From Tychonema sp. LEGE 07203 (lineage in GTDB: Bacteria > Cyanobacteriota > Cyanobacteriia > Cyanobacteriales > Microcoleaceae): a stretch of DNA of 33,488 nucleotides. The notes under the pieces were generated by a model. The model made no database searches. It worked only from the letters and a program-made list of their open reading frames with translations, and had not been told where the DNA came from. Location of the stretch: contig NZ_JADEXD010000063.1 of NCBI RefSeq assembly GCF_015207285.1, forward strand, positions 1 to 33,488, in the 5' to 3' direction. A program made the translations under genes and the position numbers. Below are positions 15,645 to 24,155 of this stretch, piece after piece; position 1 is the stretch's first letter, and every line of letters starts with the position of its first letter.

Positions 15645-16229
15645 CTACATAATTTCTGCTAAATCCAACACAAAACCAGGCAGTACATCTTCCCCCGACA
15701 CAGTGGCAGGATTTTGGAGAATTTCCACACTTTGACCGGGGCGATAAATTTCTACCCGCCGATTTTGCCTGTCAATTAACCAACCCAATCTCGCACCGTT
15801 ATCTATATATTCTTGCATTTTCTCTTGCAGCTTTTTCAACGAATCAGTCTTCGAGCGCAACTCGACCACAAAATCTGGACACAAAGGAGCAAAACTGTCT
15901 TTTTGTTCCGGTGTTAAAGCATCCCAGCGTTCTTTTTTGACCCAAGAGGCATCAGGAGAGCGATCGGCCCCATTGGGAAGTTTAAAGCCTCCAGAAGAGT
16001 CGAAGGCAACTCCTAGATTATTTTGCCTGCTCCAGGCTCGAAGTTGATAGGATAAATCGATATTGCGCTTGCTAGTTTCACTGCCTGTCGGTGGCATAAT
16101 AATTAATTCCCCTGATGCTGTACGTTCAAATTGATAATCGCGGTTGTGCTGACAAAGCTCAAAAAATTGCTCGTCAGTTAAGTTTATGGATAATTCGATC
16201 GAGGTTGCAGGAGATTGGATGGCTATCAT
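15645..16229 (-). CDS. Uma2 family (DUF820) putative restriction-type endonuclease
   Basis: The 194-residue protein has the Uma2 layout of a PD-(D/E)XK nuclease fold: FELCQHNRDYQFERTASGEL at the N-terminus, IIMPPTGSETSKRN at 43-56, SPDASWV with Asp93, PDFVVELRS with Glu123, then the helix LKKLQEKMQEYIDNGARLGW. The family is greatly expanded in cyanobacteria; the true substrate is unsettled, and a DNA nuclease role is inferred from the fold. It stands alone on the minus strand, divergent from the ABC1 kinase gene. Its last codons abut a decayed manC fragment. Confidence 0.88.
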   Translation of the reverse strand: MIAIQSPATSIELSINLTDEQFFELCQHNRDYQFERTASGELIIMPPTGSETSKRNIDLSYQLRAWSRQNNLGVAFDSSGGFKLPNGADRSPDASWVKKERWDALTPEQKDSFAPLCPDFVVELRSKTDSLKKLQEKMQEYIDNGARLGWLIDRQNRRVEIYRPGQSVEILQNPATVSGEDVLPGFVLDLAEIM

Positions 16230-16441
16230 GTTTTTTATAGGATTTGAAACACATTGAAAATTTGGCTGGTAATAACTTACTCATTCAAGTCTTTGACACA
16301 ACTTTTAAACTCAATAAATTTAATCATAAAAATATCATGTCTGCTTGAACTGTATATTAACATGAGGATTAATGCTGCGGCCAAAAACCGATCGCCCTCC
16401 CCCACACCCCAAAGTGCAGCGCAGCTATCCCTCTTCAGAAA

Positions 16442-18211
16442 TTGCGCCCATTCCCACCCTCTCACCCCCAAATTATTCCTCAAGACAATGGTCAGCTCGG
16501 TCAACAGCGCTATCCTAGTAGTTATATTGCTAGCAAAGTCGATCGACCCGGAGGCCCCTTGTTCAGCCTAGTTCAAAACACTTCTCGCAAAGGAGAAATC
16601 CTAGAAGTCGTCTTCCGCAACGGTTGGGACTACATGAAAAGCCTCCTAACCGGCCGCAAAACCGACGCACCCAGTCTCCCAACTCCCGCTGTTCTCCGCA
16701 ACATCCTGGTAGAATTAGGCCCAGTTTTTGTGAAATTGGGACAATTGCTGAGTACCCGTCCCGACCTTTTACCCGCCGCCTACATCGAAACCCTCTCGAC
16801 GCTACAAGCGGAAGTGCCGCCCGTACCGTGGTCGCAAGTAGAAGCGATTGTCCGCAAGGAACTCATACAATCTCTCGAAGATACCTTCGCTAAATTTAAC
16901 ACTCAGGCGATCGCCGCAGGGTCGATCGCCCAAACCCACAAAGCTACCTTAAAAGACGGCCGCGAAGTCGCCCTGAAAGTTCAGCGCCCCGGTATCGATA
17001 TTGTCATCGAACAAGACATCGCCGTGCTCCGAGGTTTGGCAGAACTTGTGATGCTCACAGAATTCGGTCAACAATACGATATTGTCGCCTTAACTGAAGA
17101 ATTTGCGATCGCCCTGCGTGCCGAACTAGACTTCATTCAAGAAGCCAGCTACACCGACGAACTGCGCCGCAATTTATCTAAAAGTAAATGGTTCGACCCA
17201 AAACAAGTTGTCCTACCACAAATTAACTGGGAATTGACCACAAAAAAACTCTTAGTAATGGAATGGCTGAACGGAGTACCCATTTTGTTAGGCGATTTGC
17301 AAGGAATTGGGCACAAAGGAGATATAAATGCCGAACGCGAAGAAATTACAACGCTACTTTGCCGCGTTTTCTTCCAGCAGTTGTACATCGACGGATTCTT
17401 TCACGCAGACCCGCATCCCGGCAATTTATTTTATCTCAAAGACGGTCGGATTGCCCTGCTAGACTGCGGCATGGTCGGCCGGTTAGACCCGCGCACCCAG
17501 CAGAATTTGACAGAAATGTTGCTGGCAATTGTCGATTTAGACGCTCAGCGCTGCGCTCAATTAACCTTGCAAATGGCAGAATTTGCTCAACCTAAAAGTT
17601 TAGCTATTCTCGAAAACGATTTAGCTCGAATGCTGCGAAAGTATTACAATGTTAGCTTGTCGCAAATGAACTTATCGGAAATCTTTTATGAGGTACTGGA
17701 AATCACCAGAAAAAATAAAATTAGGCTGCCCAGCAATCTCGGTTTGTATGCAAAAACTCTAGCTAATTTGGAGGGACTGGCGCGCTCTTTCAATCCCCGA
17801 TTCAATATTGTAGAGCAGGTAAAACCGCTGATGACTGATATGTTTCGCCGTCAGTTATTGGGAGATGACCCGGTGCAAGCTTTGCTGAGAACAGCCCTGG
17901 ATGTCAAAAGCTTGTCTTTGCAATCGCCGCGACAGGTAGAAGTGCTTTTAGACCGGGTTACTTCAGAAACTTTGAAGTGGAACTTGACGCTAAAAGAACT
18001 CGATCCGCTGCGCCGCACTTTGGCAGATTCTGCGAACCGACTTTCTTTTAGTATTGTCGTGGGTTCGCTGATTGTGGGGGCGGCAATTATTTCTTCTAAC
18101 GCGCAAACTTCTCAGCTATCTTTTTTGAGCAACGGTTTGTTTGGGGCGGCGAGTTTTTTGGGTTTGTGGTTGATTCTTAGCATTTTGCGTTCTGGTCGTT
18201 TGCGGAGTTGA
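16442..18211 (+). CDS. ABC1/AarF/UbiB family atypical kinase
   Basis: The 589-residue protein has the ABC1 kinase hallmarks: KxGQ motif at 98-101 (VKLGQLLSTRPDLLP), Ala-rich loop AAGSIAQTH at 158-166, Lys179 in VALKVQRPG, HADPHPGNL at 321-329 and DCG in place of DFG at 341-343. Two hydrophobic C-terminal segments (about 543-585) may anchor it in a membrane. Family members support prenyl-quinone metabolism in bacteria and plastids; cyanobacteria have several paralogues. The start is uncertain: the frame is open only from 16373 and offers no ATG or GTG upstream, so 16442 is a TTG. A plus-strand ATG at 16372 opens a different frame up to about 16518, so a frameshift near 16450-16500 is possible. 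Confidence 0.9.
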   Translation: MRPFPPSHPQIIPQDNGQLGQQRYPSSYIASKVDRPGGPLFSLVQNTSRKGEILEVVFRNGWDYMKSLLTGRKTDAPSLPTPAVLRNILVELGPVFVKLGQLLSTRPDLLPAAYIETLSTLQAEVPPVPWSQVEAIVRKELIQSLEDTFAKFNTQAIAAGSIAQTHKATLKDGREVALKVQRPGIDIVIEQDIAVLRGLAELVMLTEFGQQYDIVALTEEFAIALRAELDFIQEASYTDELRRNLSKSKWFDPKQVVLPQINWELTTKKLLVMEWLNGVPILLGDLQGIGHKGDINAEREEITTLLCRVFFQQLYIDGFFHADPHPGNLFYLKDGRIALLDCGMVGRLDPRTQQNLTEMLLAIVDLDAQRCAQLTLQMAEFAQPKSLAILENDLARMLRKYYNVSLSQMNLSEIFYEVLEITRKNKIRLPSNLGLYAKTLANLEGLARSFNPRFNIVEQVKPLMTDMFRRQLLGDDPVQALLRTALDVKSLSLQSPRQVEVLLDRVTSETLKWNLTLKELDPLRRTLADSANRLSFSIVVGSLIVGAAIISSNAQTSQLSFLSNGLFGAASFLGLWLILSILRSGRLRS

Positions 18212-18292
18212 TTGTTAAGGGGAAATGGGGGGGGATCGGGAGATATAGCAATTTTTTCGGGAAACGCGAGTAGTCCCTCCAAACTTCCGAAC

Positions 18293-18310
18293 TAAGGACT
18301 AAAATCCTTA
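18293..18310. repeat. Short hairpin repeat TAAGGA/TCCTTA
   Basis: Arms TAAGGA and TCCTTA enclose a 6-base loop, and flanking GTAGT (about 18270) and ACTAC (about 18310) extend the symmetry. It lies between the ABC1 kinase and the UV endonuclease genes. It looks like a dispersed palindromic repeat; a terminator role is possible but no T-run follows. Confidence 0.5.
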
Positions 18311-18356
18311 CTACCAACCTATTTAGCATAAAAGTCAAGTCAGGGATTATTGAGAA

Positions 18357-19301
18357 ATGAGCGAGATTAACCAAGTATTGGAAAAGGACAAATTGCCGGA
18401 GTTGGGGTTAGTCTGCATTACAACATCCGATGCTGTTCGTTTCCGCACTGTCACGCGGAAGCGACTTTTACAGCTTGCGGAAACTGAACAAGAAAAAGTG
18501 TTGCGCGAATTGTATGCAGACAACTTAAAACGGCTTGACAAAGCGATTGATTTCTGCTGTGCAAATAACATTAAATTGTATCGCATGACTTCTGCGCTGT
18601 TCCCTTTTGCAGATACAGATTTGGGGGAAGCAGTGCTGCACTCAATGGCTGAGGAATTGCGGAATACGGGCGATCGCGCAATTTCCCTCAACATCCGTTT
18701 GGTACTCCACCCGGATCAATTTGTTGTCCTCAGTTCCGACAAGCCGGATGTCGTTGCAAACAGCATTAAAATTCTGGCAACTCATGCTTTAATCTTAGAT
18801 ATGTTGCAACAACCCCGAGATCCCTACGCGCTGATGAACATTCACGGCGGTAAGGGATCTCGCGCTTCGCAACTCACATCAGTCATCCGCGACTTACCCG
18901 AATCTATTCGATCGCGCTTAACCTTTGAAAATGACGAATACGCTTACAGTTCCTCAGAAATTTTAGAAGTTTGTCTCGATACCGCAGTACCGATGGTTTT
19001 TGACGCGCACCACCACGTCATTCACGAACATTTAGAAAGTTACGACGATCCCAGCGTTGCCGAAATGCTCGCAGCAGCCCGCACAACTTGGTCAGTTCCT
19101 GAATTGCAATTAGTCCACATATCCAACGGAAAAGAATTTTTTGCCGATCCGCGCCACAGCGATTTAATTACAGAAATGCCAGAGTGTTATTATCAAGCTC
19201 CTTGGATTGAAGTAGAAGCTAAATTCAAAGAATTAGCTATTGAAAAGTTGCGCGCTGAATGGCTGACCCGGAATATTCCAGAATGCAGCAAAATCGCGTA
19301 G
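18357..19301 (+). CDS. uvsE: UV DNA damage endonuclease (UvsE/UVDE family)
   Basis: The 314-residue enzyme should nick DNA immediately 5' of UV photoproducts and some other lesions, starting an alternative excision repair. It has the TIM-barrel metal-binding motifs of UVDE: HPDQF at 118-122, NIHGG at 161-165, FENDE at 190-194 and FDAHHH at 215-220. The N-terminus (LGLVCITTSDAVRFRT) matches the family start, and the length is normal. It is followed after 81 bases by an SRAP gene on the same strand, so the two may be co-transcribed as a DNA-damage pair. Confidence 0.92.
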   Translation: MSEINQVLEKDKLPELGLVCITTSDAVRFRTVTRKRLLQLAETEQEKVLRELYADNLKRLDKAIDFCCANNIKLYRMTSALFPFADTDLGEAVLHSMAEELRNTGDRAISLNIRLVLHPDQFVVLSSDKPDVVANSIKILATHALILDMLQQPRDPYALMNIHGGKGSRASQLTSVIRDLPESIRSRLTFENDEYAYSSSEILEVCLDTAVPMVFDAHHHVIHEHLESYDDPSVAEMLAAARTTWSVPELQLVHISNGKEFFADPRHSDLITEMPECYYQAPWIEVEAKFKELAIEKLRAEWLTRNIPECSKIA

Positions 19302-19329
19302 CGACTCCTAGAAACTGACAGTGCTATCG

Positions 19330-19341
19330 GGGTTTAAACCC
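19330..19341. repeat. 12-base palindrome GGGTTTAAACCC
   Basis: A perfect palindrome lies in the 81-base gap between the UV endonuclease and SRAP genes. It could be a protein-binding site or a dispersed repeat; nothing else supports a role. Confidence 0.5.
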
Positions 19342-19382
19342 AGGAAAAATTGAACAAACCGCGTTAATATCAACTATAAACT

Positions 19383-20081
19383 ATGTGCGGACGATTCACT
19401 TTAAATACTTCAGCTCAAATCCTCGCCGAATTCTTCAAACTGTCGGAAGTTCCCGACATCAAACCGCGATACAATATCGCCCCAACTCAATCAATTGCGA
19501 CTGTCACTGTTGAGCCAGAAAAAATGCAGCGACAGTTTCAATTTATGCGCTGGGGCTTGATTCCGAGTTGGGCAAAGGATATGAAAATCGGCAGCAAGAT
19601 GATTAATGCGCGATCGGAAACAGTCGCGGAAAAACCTGCTTTTCGCAGCGCTATCAAGCACCGGCGATGTTTGATAGTCGCTGATGGTTTCTACGAATGG
19701 CTGCCACTCTTAAAACACAAACAGCCTTACTATTTTCAAATGGCCCAGGGCGAACCTTTTGCTTTTGCCGGTTTGTGGGAAAATTGGGAATCTCCAGAAG
19801 GAGAAAAGATTGCATCTTGTACTATAATTACTACCGCTGCTAACGAAACTGTGCAGCCGGTGCACGATCGAATGCCGGTGATTCTCCCCGACAGCGCTTG
19901 GGAAGAGTGGCTCGATACTGCTGTTAACAGCGCTCAGCAAGTTTTGCCGCTGTTAAAGCCCTATGCTGCTGCAATGAAAGCAAAGGCGGTAAGTGCGATC
20001 GTCAACAGTCCCAGCAAAGACAGTCCTGAGTGCATTCAAGCGATCGGCAATAAATCATTGGAGCGGACAACACCGAGATAG
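19383..20081 (+). CDS. SRAP domain protein (YedK/HMCES family), abasic-site DNA-protein crosslinker
   Basis: The 232-residue protein begins MCGRFTL. Processing exposes Cys2, the residue that forms a stable thiazolidine link with abasic sites in single-stranded DNA in this family. Other active-site residues are visible: Asn75 in MINARSET, Glu105 in FYEW and His161 in HDRMPVIL. Length and motif order are normal, so it should be active. It would shield abasic sites at replication forks. Its position right after a UV-damage endonuclease supports a repair role. Confidence 0.93.
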   Translation: MCGRFTLNTSAQILAEFFKLSEVPDIKPRYNIAPTQSIATVTVEPEKMQRQFQFMRWGLIPSWAKDMKIGSKMINARSETVAEKPAFRSAIKHRRCLIVADGFYEWLPLLKHKQPYYFQMAQGEPFAFAGLWENWESPEGEKIASCTIITTAANETVQPVHDRMPVILPDSAWEEWLDTAVNSAQQVLPLLKPYAAAMKAKAVSAIVNSPSKDSPECIQAIGNKSLERTTPR

Positions 20082-20203
20082 TTTGAGTTATGATATCAAA
20101 TGATGTTTGAGTTGTAGCTTTGGTTTTCTAAGGATTCAGTTTAACTCAGTTGTTATTTGCTCAAACTTTTTTTTATCTTGACATCAGTTAGGGGACAAAA
20201 AAT

Positions 20204-20590
20204 ATGATCGGATACGTTACACTCGGTACCAACAATATTGAAAGTGCAGCAAAGTTTTATGATGCTTTGCTTGCTGAAATTGGCGCTCGACGATTCATGG
20301 AATTCGACGGATTTATCGCATGGAGCGTTTCTCCAGAGCTACCAGCACTTGCTATTACAAAACCCTTTGATAGTAACAGAGCAACTGTTGGCAATGGAGT
20401 AATGATAGCTCTTCAAGTTGACAGTCCCGAAAAAGTCAACTTAGTTTATAACAAAGCGATCGAACTTGGGGCTAAGGATGAAGGAGCCGCGGGGCCCAGA
20501 GGCGTGTTGCCGGGGTTTTATGCGGGATATTTTCGCGATCTTGATGGGAATAAACTCAACGTGTTTTGTATGATTCAACCAAGCACTTAA
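20204..20590 (+). CDS. VOC (glyoxalase/bleomycin resistance) superfamily protein
   Basis: The 128-residue protein has the paired beta-alpha-beta-beta-beta plan of the vicinal oxygen chelate superfamily: IGYVTLGTNNIESAAKFYDALL at the start (read as an N-terminal strand-helix unit) and YAGYFRDLDGNKLNVF at the end. The C-terminal DLDGNKLNVF segment carries the usual metal-ligand position; the substrate cannot be predicted. Related small proteins are often annotated as glyoxalases or dioxygenase-like enzymes. It stands alone on the plus strand, with a probable ribosome site AGGGGAC before the ATG. Confidence 0.8.
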   Translation: MIGYVTLGTNNIESAAKFYDALLAEIGARRFMEFDGFIAWSVSPELPALAITKPFDSNRATVGNGVMIALQVDSPEKVNLVYNKAIELGAKDEGAAGPRGVLPGFYAGYFRDLDGNKLNVFCMIQPST

Positions 20591-20689
20591 GATTTTTATT
20601 TTTCGTGAAGCTCGCCGAAAACCAGCTATTTCCGATTGTTAGCTATTAGCTATCAATCCCTAAATAAGAGTTGATAACTAATAACTAAT

Positions 20690-20710
20690 GACTGAGGACT
20701 GAGGACTGAG
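20690..20710. repeat. GACTGAG heptamer repeat (three units)
   Basis: Three exact GACTGAG units are followed by a partial GACTAC, next to looser ACTAATA-type units at about 20676-20689. It sits just past the stop codon of the CBS-CP12 gene and is another 7-base-period array. Confidence 0.85.
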
Positions 20711-20717
20711 GACTACA

Positions 20718-21335
20718 TTAGCTGTCGTACATCCGGGCTTCGGCCGCCTCGGGATTCTCCTCGCAATACTCGTCAAAAGCCGTTTTCTCAAGCTTCATCG
20801 ATCGCTGGTGAGAAGCCTCAGCCTGCATTTCCTCTACAATGTCCCACGCTACCGCGCACTCTCTAGAAGTAGCGCCTTTCTGGGAACAGACATTTCTGGC
20901 ATCGGCAATCGCCTTTTCAATTTCATCCTCAAATACCAAACTCTTCGGCCTATCAACAAAATCGCTTTTTGTCAAGATATCCGTTACCGAAATAATGCCG
21001 AGCAGTTTGTCCTTAATCACCGGAGCTCGGCGGATGCGGGTATTGGCGAACAACCTCGCCACGTATTCTACCCCCAAGTCAGGATTCACCGTAATGCACG
21101 GTTTGGTCATAATCTCGAAAACGCGGACTTTTTTCGGGTCTACTCCGTAGGCTGCTACCTTATAGACAATATCCGTTTCCGTAACGATACCGTAGGAGTC
21201 TTGGTCGTGGCGGCGTTCCACAATTAACGCGCGCAGACAAAGTTCGTTCATCATCGCCACTGCTTCAGCTACCGTTGCCGAACCGCGAATGGTAACAACT
21301 TCGGTTGTCATAATATCTTGGGCTTTCATCATCAT
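20718..21335 (-). CDS. CBS-CP12 fusion protein
   Basis: Two CBS domains (about 1-60 and 70-128) are fused to a CP12 domain (about 134-205). CBS pairs usually bind adenine nucleotides. CP12 bridges GAPDH and phosphoribulokinase and switches off the Calvin cycle under oxidising conditions. The CP12 part shows the core AWDIVEEMQAEASH at 163-176, the N-terminal cysteine pair Cys150 and Cys160, and CEENPEA with Cys191. The final cysteine of the usual CEENPEA-x-EC pattern is Ala200 (EARMYDS), so the C-terminal disulfide cannot form. CBS-CP12 fusions are known in cyanobacteria, with cysteine loss in some. It may tie carbon fixation to AMP/ATP level as well as redox state (inference). It is monocistronic. 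Confidence 0.92.
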   Translation of the reverse strand: MMMKAQDIMTTEVVTIRGSATVAEAVAMMNELCLRALIVERRHDQDSYGIVTETDIVYKVAAYGVDPKKVRVFEIMTKPCITVNPDLGVEYVARLFANTRIRRAPVIKDKLLGIISVTDILTKSDFVDRPKSLVFEDEIEKAIADARNVCSQKGATSRECAVAWDIVEEMQAEASHQRSMKLEKTAFDEYCEENPEAAEARMYDS

Positions 21336-21781
21336 TTTTTAGCAATCCCCGGTTGTAGAGTTTAGTGCGTCCGGATTTTTGGCCGGAAACTTGATTTGCC
21401 ATCATCATAAAACTTCCGGCATGAGGCAACTATTACGATAAATCAAGGATGGCGGCCCAAGGAAGAAGGCACAAGAGAAATGGAAGTCGGAAGAAGGAAG
21501 ATTTTCCTAAATTTACCACTATCGGGCACATCTTTCCCGCTTACGGGTGAGCTCTTTGTTTGGAGACGATACTTGACAAATCCTTGAGGTGCTTATTTTT
21601 CAGCATTCAGCTTTTTCCCGCAGCCGGGTATTTCGTTTGAGTAGCCTGATTTTCTTCTGGTTTAGTTGACTTTGTACTACCCGGCGGCCAAAAAATCTAC
21701 ACTTGTCAGCAGGGTAAACGGATCTTAAATTTAATCCAAAACATGGTACAATGTGATATTGAATTTAGGAAAAACGCTCGG
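21336..21781. other. Intergenic region, no gene seen
   Basis: This 446-base gap lies upstream of the CBS-CP12 gene and downstream of the small XRE gene, both minus strand. It has a short TCCGG/CCGGA inverted repeat at about 21370-21387 and purine-rich GGAAGAAGG-type repeats at about 21460-21500. I see no gene or structured RNA. Confidence 0.6.
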
Positions 21782-22000
21782 CTACTTTTCTAGGATTACC
21801 ACAAAATCTTCAATCATCACATCAAAAGTGCGAGCCAATTTGTGTACTGCTGCAAAGTCAACCATCGCCATGCCTTGAGAGCGGGCATAATTGCTAATCG
21901 TACTGTACCCCACGCCCGATCGCTGGGCAACTTCCTTGAGCGTCCATCCCTTCTCGGCGGCCAACTCTCGAACCCGCAACCTAACTAAGCCTTTGCTCAT
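21782..22000 (-). CDS. Small XRE-type helix-turn-helix regulator
   Basis: The 72-residue protein is almost entirely one HTH domain: LKEVAQRSGVGYSTISNYAR (about 21-40) is the helix-turn-helix, followed by LARTFDVMIEDFV, the usual fifth-helix segment of XRE proteins. It has no effector domain. It is divergent from the 156-residue unknown gene at 22165, with a 164-base shared upstream region rich in HIP1-like GATCGC sites and an AT-rich stretch (TATAATATATC near 22031), a likely promoter zone. It could regulate itself and that neighbour; no operator is clear. Confidence 0.8.
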   Translation of the reverse strand: MSKGLVRLRVRELAAEKGWTLKEVAQRSGVGYSTISNYARSQGMAMVDFAAVHKLARTFDVMIEDFVVILEK

Positions 22001-22164
22001 ATTTACTATTTACAAAATTTTGGATTTAGTATAATATATCAAAAAGCGATCGCCCCCGGTATGCCAACTAAAGACGATCGCCAGTTAAAATTAATGCCGA
22101 CAGATAATTTCTGTCGATCGCACCTAGCAGATAGATTTACCTACCACCAGGATACGCAACTACA

Positions 22165-22635
22165 ATGATATCAGAAAATCAGTTAAGATCGTCAGGGATC
22201 GGCGCATCAAAAATTATTCACAAATCGTCGATGGTCAATCCGCGATCGAGATTTGTCACCGAAGAAACAGTAGCACTCCTGTTCGACATCACACCAGACC
22301 AAATTTACCGGATCGAATGCTGCCACAACATGGTGTACGTGCACGCCAAAGGCCTCAGCAGATTCGTCAGCTACGCCGATTTCCCCCCAATCGTAGAAGT
22401 AAAACAGCCCTGCGCTCGAGATTTTCTCGGATGGTACAAACGCTGGAAACGCACGCAAGCACCCGAATTTTGGACGAAATTCTATACATACAACTTCAAA
22501 GCCGCTGTTTCAGTTGACAGCTTGCTGGAGTGGGGTAAATTAGTCGCTACAGTCAAATCAGTAATTTCTGCCTCAGCGCTGCAACAGCTACGAGATGTTT
22601 ACGCTCGAGAAAAAACCTTGATGGAAAATTTTTAA
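22165..22635 (+). CDS. Hypothetical protein, 156 residues
   Basis: I do not recognise this family. The protein has no signal peptide or transmembrane helix. The middle has TEETVALLFDITPDQIYRIE (about 34-53), which reads like a helix-turn-helix or DNA-binding-like segment in which a hydrophobic residue pattern precedes a recognition helix. Then comes YVHAKGLSRFVSYADFPP and an aromatic, basic stretch (FLGWYKRWKRTQAPEFW, about 89-105). It is divergent from the small XRE gene and convergent with UDP-glucose dehydrogenase. A regulatory role is only a guess from context. Confidence 0.65.
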   Translation: MISENQLRSSGIGASKIIHKSSMVNPRSRFVTEETVALLFDITPDQIYRIECCHNMVYVHAKGLSRFVSYADFPPIVEVKQPCARDFLGWYKRWKRTQAPEFWTKFYTYNFKAAVSVDSLLEWGKLVATVKSVISASALQQLRDVYAREKTLMENF

Positions 22636-22640
22636 AGCAA

Positions 22641-22697
22641 GCGGGTTTACCCGCAATTGTTCGCCACCAGCAAATGTAAGGTGCGCCGCAGCGCACC
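22641..22697. terminator. Two hairpins in the convergent gap (possible bidirectional terminator)
   Basis: GCGGGT/ACCCGC with a 2-base loop occupies 22641-22654, six bases after the plus-strand stop codon. GGTGCGC/GCGCACC with a 4-base loop occupies 22680-22697, 35 bases after the minus-strand ugd stop. Neither has a proper T-run, so termination is plausible from position rather than proven. The second resembles a dispersed cyanobacterial palindrome. Confidence 0.5.
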
Positions 22698-22731
22698 CTA
22701 CGAAAACGAGATTATCCTCAAAACTCTTTCT

Positions 22732-24120
22732 TTACCTACCAATCCCCACATATTGAAAACCAGCCGCTTCTAAAGCCTTCTTGTCTAAGAAATTGCGCCC
22801 ATCAATCATCACCGCGTGAGCCATCAACTTCGCCATTTTTTGATAATCTAAATTGCGAAACTGTTCCCAATCAGTCACCAACACCAAAGCATCGCAACCG
22901 TCAGCCAATCTTTCCGCGTCAGTTTCTACCAAAACTCCCGACAAACCGTGACGCATCCCAGTTTGAGAAACAATCGGATCGTAAGCTTTAACTTTCGCTC
23001 CCAATCGGTTCAAACTCTCGATTAAATTCAGCGAAGGAGCATCCCGCAAATCGTCAGTATCCGGCTTGAAAGTCAAACCCAAAAGTCCGACTGTTTTACC
23101 TTTAAGAATCTTCAAAACTTGCTGCAATTTTTCAATAGCAATCAACCGCTGGCGTTCGTTAACTTCCACCGCTGCTCTCAGCAAATGCGCCTCGTAGCCG
23201 TAATCCTCAGCAGTGTGAACTAAAGCTGAAACATCTTTGGGGAAACAAGAGCCGCCCCAACCGATGCCAGCTTGCAGAAACTTGTTGCCAATCCGCGAAT
23301 CTAAACCGATACCTTTGGCTACTTGAGTAACATCTGCACCGACGCGATCGCAAATATTAGCTACTTCATTAATAAAGCTAATCTTGGTAGCCAAAAAAGC
23401 ATTAGCTGCGTACTTAATCATCTCCGCCGAACTGATATCAGTCATCACCACAGGTACCTCCGGTAAAGACGGATTTTCGGCAAATTTGCGATCGACAATC
23501 GGCTTGTAAAGTTGTACCATCATATCCATAGCCCGCCCGGAATTGCTGCCGAGAACAATGCGATCGGGATTAAACGTATCGTGAACAGCGCAGCCCTCCC
23601 GCAAAAACTCCGGATTGCTAACCACATCAAATTCCACGCCTGTTTTTGCCGCCACTTCCTCGCCCGTAGACGCATCATTGGTTTGAGCTTTTTGACGTTC
23701 CGCCAAACCATCGAGGACAATCCTCCGCACCCAGTCCCCAGAACCGATCGGTACTGTAGATTTATTGACAATGACTTTGTAATCGCCGTCGAGGTGAGCG
23801 CCGATGCCACGCGCCACCGCTTCCACGTAGCGAGTATCGCTTTCCCCGCTAGGCAAAGGAGGTGTCCCCACCGCAATAAACAAAATGTCTCCGTGAGCCA
23901 CTCCTGCTGCTAAATCCGAAGTAAATTCTAGATTGCCCGACGCAGATGCAGAGTGCATTAATTCAGACAGTCCGGGTTCAAAAATGGGCGACTGTCCAGA
24001 CTTCATTAATTTAACTTTTTCTTCGTTGTTGTCTACACAAATTACCTGGTGGCCGATGTGAGCCAAACAAGTGCCAGTAACTAAACCGACGTATCCTGTA
24101 CCGATGACGCAAACACGCAT
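22732..24120 (-). CDS. ugd: UDP-glucose 6-dehydrogenase
   Basis: The 462-residue enzyme oxidises UDP-glucose to UDP-glucuronate with two NAD+. The N-terminal NAD-binding motif GTGYVGL is at 7-13, the catalytic cysteine is Cys292 in GWGGSCFPKD, the central helix region is SSAEMIKYAANAFLATKISF, and the C-terminal NDP-sugar domain includes GLTFKPDTDDLRDAPS. All are intact and the length is typical. On the same strand, 314 bases upstream, lies the UDP-glucuronate decarboxylase gene, so the two enzymes run in sequence to UDP-xylose. The long heptamer array between them makes shared transcription uncertain. Confidence 0.95.
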   Translation of the reverse strand: MRVCVIGTGYVGLVTGTCLAHIGHQVICVDNNEEKVKLMKSGQSPIFEPGLSELMHSASASGNLEFTSDLAAGVAHGDILFIAVGTPPLPSGESDTRYVEAVARGIGAHLDGDYKVIVNKSTVPIGSGDWVRRIVLDGLAERQKAQTNDASTGEEVAAKTGVEFDVVSNPEFLREGCAVHDTFNPDRIVLGSNSGRAMDMMVQLYKPIVDRKFAENPSLPEVPVVMTDISSAEMIKYAANAFLATKISFINEVANICDRVGADVTQVAKGIGLDSRIGNKFLQAGIGWGGSCFPKDVSALVHTAEDYGYEAHLLRAAVEVNERQRLIAIEKLQQVLKILKGKTVGLLGLTFKPDTDDLRDAPSLNLIESLNRLGAKVKAYDPIVSQTGMRHGLSGVLVETDAERLADGCDALVLVTDWEQFRNLDYQKMAKLMAHAVMIDGRNFLDKKALEAAGFQYVGIGR

Positions 24121-24155
24121 ATAAATGTCCTCAAAGTTAGTGAATAAATCAGATG

